Origin: Blepharisma japonicum
Lineage: Eukaryota > Ciliophora > Heterotrichea > Heterotrichida > Blepharismidae
NCBI GenBank assembly: GCA_949751835.1
Contig: CATKHK010000036.1
Span: 124,001-188,000 of the forward strand
Reading direction: 5' to 3'
DNA length: 64,000 bases
The notes under the pieces are model-generated. The model saw only the letters and a program-made list of their open reading frames with translations, was not told the DNA's origin and made no database searches. Both the position numbers and the translations under genes were made by a program. This document shows, piece after piece, positions 52,365 to 63,279 of the stretch. Numbering within the stretch: the first letter of the stretch is position 1; every line of letters begins with the position of its first letter.

Positions 52365-55300
52365 ATGGTTTTCGTGCTCATATCCCTATTCACACTAGTC
52401 TCTTCTGTGAGACTCCGTACATCTTCTTCACAAATAGAACTTGGTAATATTAATATAGAGCCTGCATTACCAGAAGGCTTTTCATACGTAGGTTACGATT
52501 GCTCCACAACTGAGACAAATTACATAAAAGAAGTGTGCACATTATGTCAAGCTGATTTTGTATATACAACTCCATACCCTGATGTTGCATATCTTGAAGG
52601 CTATTATGAGGAGACTAAAGAGCAAATTCAGCCCATTCTTACTGATGTGAGTGATCATATTCCTCAAGCTAAAATGTACGCTGTAGCAGTCAATAATTCA
52701 ATGATTTGCATTTCTGGATTTCAGTTTAAAGAAGAGGTTGATTATGAGGCAATTTTTGATTATTTCCTTGGAATTAGCCCAATTGATGTAGCAGTCCCTG
52801 AGATTTTCGACATAGAAAATTCCACTACATTGACATATATTGGAACCAGATACAATGGATCTTCATATGATTATCTCTCTTTGAATTATGACACTCAAGA
52901 TACATCAGAAGTATCAGAATCCACCACTTATTATTTAGATACCATGTATACCTATTTTGAATACGGAATTGGCTACAATATCTACTCAGGGACTTGTGAT
53001 ATTAAAAGCGGAAGCAATAAAGTAAGTGTCGACTTTGAAATAGAGACAGATTATTATAGGAATTATAGTGATACGTTTGTAAGCACATTAGATATAGGAA
53101 CTGATTATACAGTTAATGAATGGGCAAAAGTCCTTGATTCAGATTCACCTTGTTCGTCAGTACAGCCGCCAAGAGGAATATCTTCACTTCAATCCTTGCA
53201 CTGTACCTCTAGCACACAAACCTTTATATATAGTAGCAATAGTGATGAAATGATAATGAATGAAGAAACTATAGGCTACACAACTCCACCATTTGCAATT
53301 TCTCCAGAAATTGCTGTAGACTCATCACCTGGATATTTAGTTAATGATAAAGCTGAAGACACTTGCGTTTATAAGATATATACAAACTGGGTTTATAATA
53401 ATTACACTATATCGCTAATGGTTTATAGTGATGCAGACGATGGGCATATGAAAGCTAATGGGGTGTTTACAGATCCAACTGAAATTACAGTAGAACAAAT
53501 AGATAAAGATTTTTACCAACAAATATTTCCTGAAGATAACGAAATGTTCCCAGTTTTCTTGCCTGAAGATCCTTATGTAGTGACAGATTTTAAGAATGCA
53601 ACAATAATTAATCCTCAAGTTCAGCTTTATTTTGAGCCTGATACAAGCTATAATATATATGGAGAAGAAGCCCAAGGAGGGAGTCTGGAAGTTATATCAG
53701 GGAGAGTCCATGAAGCAGTGCAAACTGTTATAAACTCATATACAGTAGGACCTGATTGACTATATGATTATGGAATTTCTGTGTACGAAACCACAATCTA
53801 TATGAGTAGCGCTGATATTAATGTCACTAGCTCCCTTATTATGGCATCTATGCTGGATGCAGACAGAGAGGAATGGAAACAAGGAGTTATAATAGAAATA
53901 AGATGCACTTTTAATGATAACTGTGAAAAAAATGATTTTTGTGGAATACTACAAAGATATGGAGTTGAAGAAGGAGAAACTGAGCTTAAATTAGATGGGT
54001 ACATAGTAGAAAATACAATAGTTCTGGAAAGTGATATGAAGGATATCCCACTTAGTGACTCGGTAGACTTTGAAGAAGTAGGCTTAAGTGCTGAGTATGA
54101 AGAACAAGGCTTAGTCTTGATCGTTGAAGGAGCCTTTTACTTGCAAGTTGATAGAGAAACAACTTTAAGATTCATCGGAACAATTAGTCAAGGTGAAAAT
54201 TATAGCGCAGAGCTCAAAAGTCAAAGTGAAGACCTGTGGGGAAATGCTATGGAAGTTCTTCGGCTAAATATTGTTGGGATTTCTCTAACAGGCTTTGTAG
54301 ACGGAAACGGAACTTTGATAGAATCCACTAGTCTTGGAAATGCTTTAATAGGAGAAGACTGTTGGGAAAATAATCAAGCCAGTGAATCTTGCTTATCAGG
54401 AAATACTGAGTTGTATCTTAATTTTGATAGCTACACCTATAACAATTTTTCACTATATATTCAAAATATTACAACTGAGGAGTTTTATAACTATCTTGGA
54501 GGCTATTCTTATCAATCTTTTGACTCTATTCCATTAGCAAGTGCATGCTTAAGCTTCCCTGCAGGAATATTTATAGATCATCAATATGAATCGTCAATTT
54601 TTTACCTTTCAGGAAATGCAGAATATTGCGGTGTCTATGGAGAATTAGAAGGAATAACTGACTCTTTTATATCAGGAGATTTTGACATCAATATTACTTT
54701 GGATGATTTTTATTTCTTAAGGGAAAACGCAAAAATGAGTAGCCCAAGCGCTTTTCTTAAAACAGATAGAGAAGAAGAAAAAAGTGAAGGAACCATCTCA
54801 GGCGATTTTTACGCTTGGGAAATTGAAAAGCCTGAGTCAATTTCTATCAATAGCAATAAATACCAGTTTTCTACATCAGGCTATATTTTCGCTGGAATTT
54901 ACAACGTTACACTTGATTTTACAGGTGAAGCCAACCCTGATATTTCCCTGGCCATTTTTTCAGTTGACTTTGTAATCAATGAAGACCACGTAGACTCTAT
55001 TGAAGAGTCCACAAGGGACCTTATATACCAATGGGTCAACTATGGCTATGATGCACTTGTCGAAAATGGTCTGTTTATTGACAATTTAACTCAAAGTCTC
55101 TCATACTGGGAATCAATAAGATGCAATTCCACCCTAACCTGCCCCTCAAAGTTGCAATGTACAACGAATATAAATGAAGAATGCACTCAATATTCTAACA
55201 AGCAGTCCTGCTCCAGCAATAATACAGGCTGTGAAAATGTTCAGGTAGAATGCACCTTATCTGAAGTCATCTGTATAAAACAAAAACAGAATTGTGAGGG

Positions 55301-55964
55301 AGAATGTCAATGCTTAAGCGAAGTCACAGTTTGCAAAAAATGGGAAAATAAATGCATGGACCGTTCTGAAGAATGCCAAGATAAAGTTATAGAAAAAGAC
55401 TATTCAAAATGCAGCCAAACTGAGCAGCTTTGTGAAAAAATAGAAAAATTAGATTTGGCATGCGAGCTGCGATGTGACTGGATTGAAAATACTTATAATA
55501 AAGCCAAAGAAATATATGATGCTTATGAAGAAGGATATGAAGAGTCCTTAGAAGAACTAAAAGGATTTGAAGAAATATTGAATAAAATGAAGACAAATTA
55601 TGAGTTTGGACGACTTGTGGAGATTGATAGGATTGATACAATTAGAAAAATCAATGAGACTGGACTTGGACCTTCTGATTTCACTATGACAGTTACAGGA
55701 AAAACTGTAAGCTTAGAAGCTGATTCTCTAGAAGATACTCAATATGACATGATTTGGGATTTCTATACTGCAAGAGAAAATCAAGCAGAGGTCTATAAGA
55801 ATACAAAAGAAAACATCATAGAAAACAGTAAAGATGAGCTCACTGAAGATTTAGTTCAAAAATCACCACAAGAAGTAATCAGGGAAAACGTCGACTACAA
55901 TGAAAACCAAGTCGTTTCAGAAGAAATCACATCTTTACTTCAATTATTTGGCCGTAATAATTAA
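52365..55964 (+). CDS. Large secreted Cys-rich protein of unknown family
   Basis: A 1,199-residue protein with UGA = Trp at 53757. Residues 1-15 form a signal peptide (MVFVLISLFTLVSS). Residues about 20-900 are beta-rich, acidic and strewn with N-glycosylation sequons, apparently several diverged repeats of one domain (segments LSLNYDT, LRLNIVGISL, VTLDFTGEA are similar strands). Residues about 920-1035 form a Cys-rich block with more than 20 Cys in CxxxC and CxC spacing (CPSKLQC, CEGECQC). A charged helical C-terminus follows. No membrane segment. Secreted or extracellular-matrix/granule role is inferred only from the layout. Confidence 0.85.
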
Positions 55965-55978
55965 AATTATAAATTAAT

Positions 55979-56953
55979 ATGAGCAGATTAAAGCATGACA
56001 TCTTAGAAATACTGCTACCTACTTCCAGATCCATAAGAGATTTAAAATTGTCAAAAATCTCAAGGACGTCATCTGTCCTTCCTTCTCTTTCAGCTCGTAA
56101 AGAAAAAAGAAAAAGAGCCCACTCGAAATCTGAAGGTTTCAGCTTATATAAAACTGAAGAAATGAATAAGTCAAAACCCAAAGGATTTATGCATAAAGAC
56201 ATTCCGGAAGAAGATTACCAAGCCGAATACATAACAAACGAAAATCTAACCAAAAACTACAACAAAAAGGATGGGAAATATACCAGTGAGTTTGCTGGGA
56301 TCGTTGCAATACCCAGAAATACATTTCAGTTAGCGAGCTCCATTTCTGAAAATATAAACGAAATAAAACACCAACCCAACCAAAAACCTCAAGAAGAAGT
56401 AAAATTACCCGAAGCATCGAAATATCATTTAAGCCAAAAAATCGAGTTTTTTAAGTCAATCAACTACACCCACCACAAATCATCAAGTGAAGCTCAAATT
56501 CATAGGCATGTTTATAACCAAGATGTAAAAAATTTTATTAGAGCTTGTAAAGAAGGCGATGAAACCTTAGTTTATACGTATATTGCAAAGGAGAAAAATT
56601 TGGCATATTCCTATGATTTATTAAATATGACAGGTCTACACTGAGCAGTTCTAAGAGGAAATTTTGATATAATGAAAATCCTTTTAGACTTCCCTGGGCT
56701 AATTGATACAGTTGACCATGTAATTTTTATGTAGTTTAAAAGAACACCTCTTCATTTAGCTAGCAGAACTGGAAATGAAAAAGCAATGAAAATGTTGGTG
56801 GAGCACGGTGCAAATCCTAATATATATAGCGAAGGAAATAAGTTGGCGATTGATTTAGCAAAAAATGAAAACATCAGAGTTAATTTGAGAAAATACATGA
56901 AATCGTTAATTTGAATAATTACAGTTTTAGGCTTTTTCCCATTTTTCTTTTAA
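55979..56953 (+). CDS. Ankyrin-repeat protein
   Basis: 319 residues joined across a 15-nt intron at 56720-56734; UGA read as Trp at 56642 and 56912. The first 190 residues are polar and basic with little structure. Ankyrin repeats lie at about residues 190-310: DVKNFIRACKEGDE, LLNMTGLHWAVLRGNFDIMK, then, after the splice, FKRTPLHLASRTGNEKAMKM and HGANPNIYSEGNKLAID. Splicing restores the TPLHLA repeat. If 56912 is Trp, the tail (IITVLGFFPFFF) overlaps the convergent tetraspanin-like gene by 27 bp. The previous gene ends 14 bp upstream of this ATG. Confidence 0.85.
56720..56734 (+). other. 15-nt spliceosomal intron in the ankyrin gene
   Basis: Sequence GTAATTTTTATGTAG, phase 0. It carries an in-frame UAG; removal joins DTVDH to FKRTPLHLA, a normal ankyrin repeat junction. 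Confidence 0.93.
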
Positions 56954-57487
56954 TTTTTCATATTTATTTGCCATTTCTTCTCTTTTCGCATCTGTTCGTG
57001 GTGTCTCAAATTTTACTTCTCTTGGGTTTAATAGGTGCTCATTTTCTTTATAAAACACTGCATTTCTCAAGCTGCCTCTGTACCAGCATCCGATTAGAAA
57101 GCACACTAAAACAATAACACAACCCGCTAGCATTGAATATCTGATAGCGTTTGCGTACTCATCTCCTAATATTGATTCATAATCTGAATAAAAAATAATT
57201 CCTAATGTAAATCCGATTTCTGCACACAGGCAGGCTAAAAGCAAAAACAAATAAATTGTGATTCAGGCGACTGATTTTTTAGTTGTTCCTGATATAATTA
57301 CAAGTAATGTTAAAACACCGCCTAGGATTATATAAGCTCCGTTGTACCAGTTAAAGCTTTCAGCTTTATTCCAGACAGCGACGCCTCCTGCAATGTTTCC
57401 GAGCCCAACAATAAGTAAAGAGACAGCTGAGGTAAGAAATAAACAGTATAGACAATTGTTTCCAGTAGCTTCACGGCCAGGATCCAT
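56927..57487 (-). CDS. Tetraspanin-like four-pass membrane protein
   Basis: A 186-residue protein with UGA at 57263 read as Trp. Four hydrophobic segments: about residues 12-36 (CLYCLFLTSAVSLLIVGLG), 48-68, 75-97 (ITIYLFLLLACLCAEIGFTL) and 117-137 (MLAGCVIVLVCFLIGCWY), then a charged cytoplasmic tail with KEKWEKA. The spacing resembles a small tetraspanin or a claudin/MARVEL-like protein, but the large loop and its CCG motif are absent. Identity is therefore only topological. It stops at TAA. Confidence 0.72.
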
Positions 57488-57559
57488 ATTATAACTTAAC
57501 TTATAGAAATTAGATAATAAAATAGATTAAAGATTAGATAAATTAGCAGCTTTAATTTT

Positions 57560-57778
57560 TTAGAAAATTGAGCACTTGCAGCTTGTGTCAGCTTTAGAGT
57601 GGCTTGTTAAGGAAAAATTGCTTTTTCGAGTAGCTGATCTTGAGATGAGTTGGGACTCGAAGGAATATTCAAGGACAGTTGGAGTTTTTTGAGTCGTGTT
57701 ACAAGATTCTAGATTGTAACAAGAAATAATGCTTATATTGTCGCTTGGCATACTTGATAAAGTCCTTTTTGAGTTCAT
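57560..57778 (-). CDS. Small Ser-rich protein with C-terminal CaaX box
   Basis: A complete 72-residue frame, Ser/Thr/Asn-rich and probably disordered. It ends KADTSCKCSIF followed by TAA. C-S-I-F at the very end fits a CaaX prenylation signal, with a further Cys two residues upstream that could be palmitoylated. No domain recognised. Located 72 bp upstream of the tetraspanin-like gene on the same strand. Confidence 0.6.
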   Translation of the reverse strand: MNSKRTLSSMPSDNISIISCYNLESCNTTQKTPTVLEYSFESQLISRSATRKSNFSLTSHSKADTSCKCSIF

Positions 57779-58310
57779 AATGGATGATTAAAATTAAATT
57801 AATCGCTCATGCAATTTAATGAAAACAAAAATAAACTCGTTAGCCTATCACATCATTTTCAATAAGAGCTTCAAAATTATTATAATTAGCCTTTCAAAAA
57901 ATATTTATAATATCGACAGCGATTAGTATAATTTGCCACTTATAAGACCATTTTAAATAAACCTAAAATTTTAATTGAATTTAGCTCGAACAACTATAGT
58001 TAGAACAAGTTATTATATCCATTTAAAACAAGTATGCAGGATTAATGCTCTTTATATTTACATCATCTGCATTACACTATAAATGCAAAAGCATTTATTG
58101 GATGCTCAAAAAGTGGTTATAATTTGGCTGAGTTATTATTATTTGTTGAAATCAAATACAAAATTGGATAAATTAGCTAATTTTATATTAAACTTAAAAA
58201 TGTAAATAGGTTATTAAACAAAAATGATAACTATTTTAGACAAATAATTCCTCTCCTTATTTCTAAAAACAATTTTTCTCCATATTCTGATTACTACTTA
58301 CAGAATAAAA
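57779..58310. other. Intergenic between divergent genes
   Basis: About 530 bp, AT-rich, presumed promoters. No RNA gene or repeat identified. Confidence 0.45.
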
Positions 58311-60317
58311 ATGTGGCGGGTTCTCATGTTAATCATCCCATTAGCTTTTTCTCAGTCAAGTTTAAAGGAATGCGAGATGGAGTGAACTAAAATTTTTGAT
58401 GGGGCTAAAGGAATTATTGATCCCAACCCCACTAATTATACAAAGATGTTTAGATACTCAGGATTTATGATTAACAATTTAGGTGAATATGATCCCTGCA
58501 CGGATATTTCGATTGCAAAATACACTGTTATTGAGATAGCATTTCCTTTTATGATTATAGCACTTTGCGGGCCAAAAGTTTGTACAGAAGAGGATTATAT
58601 CCAAATACTGACAAATCCAAGATTTTTTCACCAATTGCCATCTGCCCTAAAATCTCAAAATTCTAATAAAATTCTTACTCAATATCCAAATAGTCCGATA
58701 GTATTCCCCAAAGAATACATTGATGATCATTTCAACGATTATTCAGCCGGCGCAATATTAATGATAATCTTTATTGCAACTATTGCTTTTATATGCTTAT
58801 CGGCTACTATTTTAGAATATTATGAGATATCAAAAGCCCAAAGCATAGATAAGCTTAGCTCTGAGCCAAAAGAGAAATCTTTAGTTATTAAATATTTGCT
58901 TTGCTTTTCAATGATTACCAATTTAAAGAAGCTTTTCATAAGCAGAAGCCAAGAAAGATTAGGAAAAAAAGATACGTTGGAGTTATTAAACAGCGTTAGG
59001 GTACTTTCAATTGGGTGAGTTATTCTAGGCCATACGTGTTTATTGCTTTGAACAGAGGCAGTCATTTCTAATGGTGATCATTTTATTAATATTTTGAAGA
59101 GTTCTGATATGATTATTCCTGCGAGTGGAGAAGTATCAGTTGATACTTTTTTTTGGCTTGCTGGGCTATTAGTTGCGTATTTGTTGATAGCTGAAATTAA
59201 TTCTACTAAGAAAGTAAATTGAATCATGATTTACGTTCATAGATACCTTCGTCTAACTCCTTTATACTTATTTGTGATTTTATTCTATTGGTCTCTCCAA
59301 AAGCACATAGGAAATGGCCCGTTGTGATATAGAGGAGACTCCATAAATGATCCTTGCAAAAAATATTGGTGAACTGACATCTTATACGTAAACAATTTTG
59401 TTCCCAACTGAAAATCCAGCACTTGCCTGGGCCAAGCATGGTATTTAGCTAATGATATGCAATTTTTCATAATTACTCCCCCAATTCTTTGACTTTACCA
59501 CAAGTACCATAAATCATTTGGGTGGATTTCTGTGATCCTAATGAATATTCTATCAATTTTAAGTTCAGGACTCATAGCTCATCATTTCAATCTCAATGCT
59601 GTACCTATTGCAGCTGAAAGTGGACAAAATGGCTATTGGTACTATTATGTGAAGCCTTATTGCAGAATCGGGCCTTATGGTCTTGGAATAATATCAGGAT
59701 TAATATTATATTCATATCGAAAATTCCAAGATAATCAAATCACTTATGATTCAACAGCGATCTGGGTTGCTAAAAAATTTGAAAATATTTATTTCAGATA
59801 TATTGCTTGCTTTATAGGGCTAGCGCTGATCAATATTAATATTTTCGTATTATATGACACTTTTAAGCATCCTGGAAAAGGTCTTACATACCCCCATTGG
59901 ACTGATTCAGAGAATGTTGCTTTTATTGCTTTCAATAAAGTTACTTTTGGATTGGGAATTACTTTAGTCCTGCTGCCAGCACTTCTTGGACACTTTAACT
60001 GGATTACTTGAATACTTTCCTGGGACTTATGAACTCCTCTTGCAAGAATGACCTACTGCGTTTATTTAATCCACTATAACATCCTTGATATCACTTATAG
60101 GAGCCAAAAAGTGGCGACTATTCTAGGAGAATTTACATTAATCCGTGATGGGATCTTTTTCTTTGTCATTTCTTATATAATTGCAATCCCATTTGTATTG
60201 ATGATAGAAATGCCTGCATTGGCTATCGAAAAATTAGCATTTTCTTCGATTAGAGCTAAGCCAACTAAAGATCAGCAAAATAAATCAATTATTCTTCAGC
60301 CTTTAACTAAAGGATAA
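58311..60317 (+). CDS. Acyltransferase-3 family membrane protein (NRF6-type)
   Basis: A 668-residue protein needing ten UGA = Trp codons. Residues 1-16 form a signal peptide. An N-terminal NRF-like luminal domain (residues about 20-135, with Cys) precedes a first membrane segment (ILMIIFIATIAFICL). The acyltransferase-3 domain begins near residue 225: NSVRVLSIGWVILGHTCLLL with the conserved His, then DTFFWLAGLLVAYLL, YVHRYLRLTPLYLFVI, and CLGQAWYLANDMQFFI. About ten membrane segments in all. These proteins move acyl groups across membranes or to carbohydrates; the worm prototype affects lipid and drug transport. It stops at TAA. Confidence 0.93.
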
Positions 60318-60368
60318 TCTGCATATTCCAATAATATAACATTTAATCGATTTCATTTTATTATTAAA

Positions 60369-63143
60369 ATGTTCAGGTGGATATTTATGCGTTCCGTCCG
60401 TATCTCATCTTCAAGAATGCTCGTTCAAAATTTATTTACAAAACCAGTCTCTTTTAGCTTTACTACAGTCCCAAATTTTGACACTACAGATCAGGAAGGA
60501 GAGCAAGAAGATAAATACTGAGACACATGGGAAAAAGGGATCAAAATTGTAAATGATGCTAAAAAGAAGTCTTTAAATGAAGAAGAATACTTGCAACTTT
60601 GCAAAGAAATACCTTATCTTGACTTTGAAGAGTTAGACCAAGAGTCAACTGATGCTGTGAAATTTATAGTTGAAGATATGACTAAAAAAGCTAACGATTT
60701 CTCATTATATGGCCAACTAGAGCTCACATCTCATATAGCTTGCAATAGCACTCTCAATCTTGAGCCTTTTATCATTCCTTACTGGAGAGCGGTGACCCAA
60801 TTTTTTTGGAATAAATACCCTGAGCTTAAACTCCATGAAAAATTACTACTTATCTCGTATTATTCAATGATCACCTATTATGACGCAAAAATCAAAGAGT
60901 TGATCGAAAAAATGGTAGAGTCCCTAAGATGGGTCCCACCTCAGGAATATGAAAAACTTCCACCTGTCGCTCTGTTTGGGACTGCACGCTCTCTTCGGCA
61001 CAAAGGATGGGGTGATACACTGTTTATTAATGTTTTATGTGTGCTAGTTGTAAGAAATAAGCATTTTTGGAGCATGACTCCTCGAATAGTGTCTTATTTC
61101 CTAAATTTTTTAGAAGAAGAAAAGCATGAGCCACACATACAATTGTTAATAAAATGCACAGAGAGAGTTCTGACTAAATGCATTGATAAAGGAAAATTCA
61201 ACACATTAAAAATCACCACCAAACTTGCACGCGATATCATTGGTGCTGAACACGTTTCAAAAGAGTTTAAACTCAAGGTTGAGCAGCATTTTCTTAGCTT
61301 GCTTAACGACCAAAATCAGCCAAAAGATTTACAAAGCTTGTGCTCATGACTCAATATATTTGGGAGATATAAATTCCAGGTCCCTGAGCTTGAAACAAGA
61401 TTAAAAGATCTGATTTTTGAGCTTTGGAAAGACGCGACTGAAATAGAGCTCGCACACATTGTATGGCTTCTTTCACAAAAATTGAATGATAATATCCACC
61501 ATATTAAAATGGTCATTTTAATGATAGAAGATAAAGTACGGAAAAGAGAATGGACAGCTCCAGAGTATTTAGAATCTATTATGATCGAGCTCAATAATTC
61601 AAGAATTGTATACCCAAAGCTGATGAAAACGCTTGAAGACATCGGATATTCAATGCTAGAGGACAAAGAAACAAGCGAAGAAGATGTCCTGAAAATAATT
61701 TCGTGCTTTCCTCCACAAATGACATCTAATCCCAAATTTCATGAAAAAGCTGCAGAAAGGTTGTCTGGTATGCAATATGAAACTCTTGTTGATGAAGAGC
61801 AAGAAGAAATTAAAGAAGAATATGAAGAAAGGGCAAGCCATGAAGTTACTAATATTGAAATTGAAGAGGAAGACCTTGAACACAAGATGTATGGATATGA
61901 AAAAGGACTTAGTCAAGATGAAGAATCTGTCAGAATGAGGGAAATTAAAAAAATCATAGAAAATAACAGACAGGACAATTTTTATGGATTCAGCAGCAGG
62001 CAGGAGCAAATGAAAAAAATAGAAGAAGTTTTCTCAGAGGAAAATCTAGATGAAGCAGAATATTTATTGGATTTGATAACGACAGTGTGTGAAAACAAAT
62101 TTTTGCATAAACCAGAAATAACTGAAGGCTTCGAAGAAGCTATTTTAGATAAAATTGTGCTGATGAACGAGTATAATATGTTTCGACCAATTTTCGCATT
62201 TTTGAAGCTAAATTGTGCATCTATAATATTTTATAATGCATGCATAGAAATTTTGAATTTGTCCATGCAAAATTTCGTACCAATACCCACTGGCAGGTCT
62301 TCATTTGCATTTGGAATGATCGGAAAAGAAGAATTTTTCATGCAATTGCTACAGAAAACCAGAAAATTTTTAACGAGCAAAGAGATTGTAAGGGTAGAGA
62401 CAAATTTTGGGATGGTTTTTAGGTTTAGAGGAATGATGAGTCCACTTTTTGAGTTTAACGAAACGTTTCCTGCATTTTCTCTAGCAGAAATGGTATGGGG
62501 GCTGGCTGCTTTTGAAATTAAAGATAGAGAACTTTGGAATGAAAAACTTTATCAAATTTTGTTAGAAATTCCAGGAATTGATATAGATGTAGGGCTAAAT
62601 AAATGAAGCAGGGTTAGAGACTATGGTAATAAGGAGCAAACACGCTCCCTTAATCCTTTTGATTATGGACTATTAATGCAAGCTCTAGCTTTAAATCCTC
62701 CACACGGCGCAAAGCATAAAGTGTTTTTAAACAAATTGAAAAATTTAGTCAAGGGAAAATCAGAAAATTTTATCAAAAAAATGGGATTGAGCACAAATAT
62801 TAGGGCTGGATTCCTTGAAAGTGTAAAAGAAGCAGCTAAGAGTCTGCATCTTGATATGGATGACAGAGAAAGACACTTTTTAGGGATGAAGCTTGATCTG
62901 AAGGTTGGACCAAAGGAAATACTTTTATATGACAAAGATCATTACTTATATAAAAGTGAAGGGTATGAGAGTAGGACTGGGGAAAAAGATTTATTTAAAT
63001 ACTGGGTAATGAAGAAAAAAATATTGCAGGCTGCTGATATACCATTTGTGGAAATTTATCATGGAGAATGGGAGAGGATGCTGCCTGAAGAACGAGAAGA
63101 GTTTTTACAAAACGAATACAAAAAGAAAGCTAAAAAAGAGTAA
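60369..63143 (+). CDS. Mitochondrial RAP-domain protein
   Basis: A 924-residue protein with three UGA = Trp codons. The N-terminus (MFRWIFMRSVRISSSRMLVQ) is basic, Ser-rich and free of acids, a likely mitochondrial presequence. Residues about 70-800 are helical repeats resembling the octotricopeptide/FAST-kinase-like arrays. A Glu-rich break lies near residues 480-515. The C-terminal RAP domain (about residues 838-905) contains LDLKVGPKEILLYDKDHYLY and LFKYWVMKKKILQAADIPF ... YHGEWERML. RAP proteins bind organellar RNA, so mitochondrial RNA processing or ribosome work is expected. It stops at TAA. Confidence 0.88.
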
Positions 63144-63279
63144 TGAGACAAATACTTTAAGCTAGTTAATACAGTTATTTTGGAGAATAAAAACCTCATT
63201 AATAATTGATTATATATATGAAACTTTGTTTATTTTATAAAAAATGAAAGCTTTGAATAGGCCTTAGAGCACATCTGCC

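Noticed and set aside
52112-52447. 111-codon plus-strand frame (starts MPEIKKGLDEIAQLF) overlapping the large secreted protein gene
   Set aside because: It overlaps the signal-peptide coding start in another frame, is Phe/Tyr/Ser-rich like translated spacer, and has no domain.
60369-63143. Interpretation as several separate genes divided at UGA codons
   Set aside because: All pieces share one frame, the internal UGAs fall in helical repeat context, and the RAP domain needs the upstream repeats; one gene is the simpler reading.
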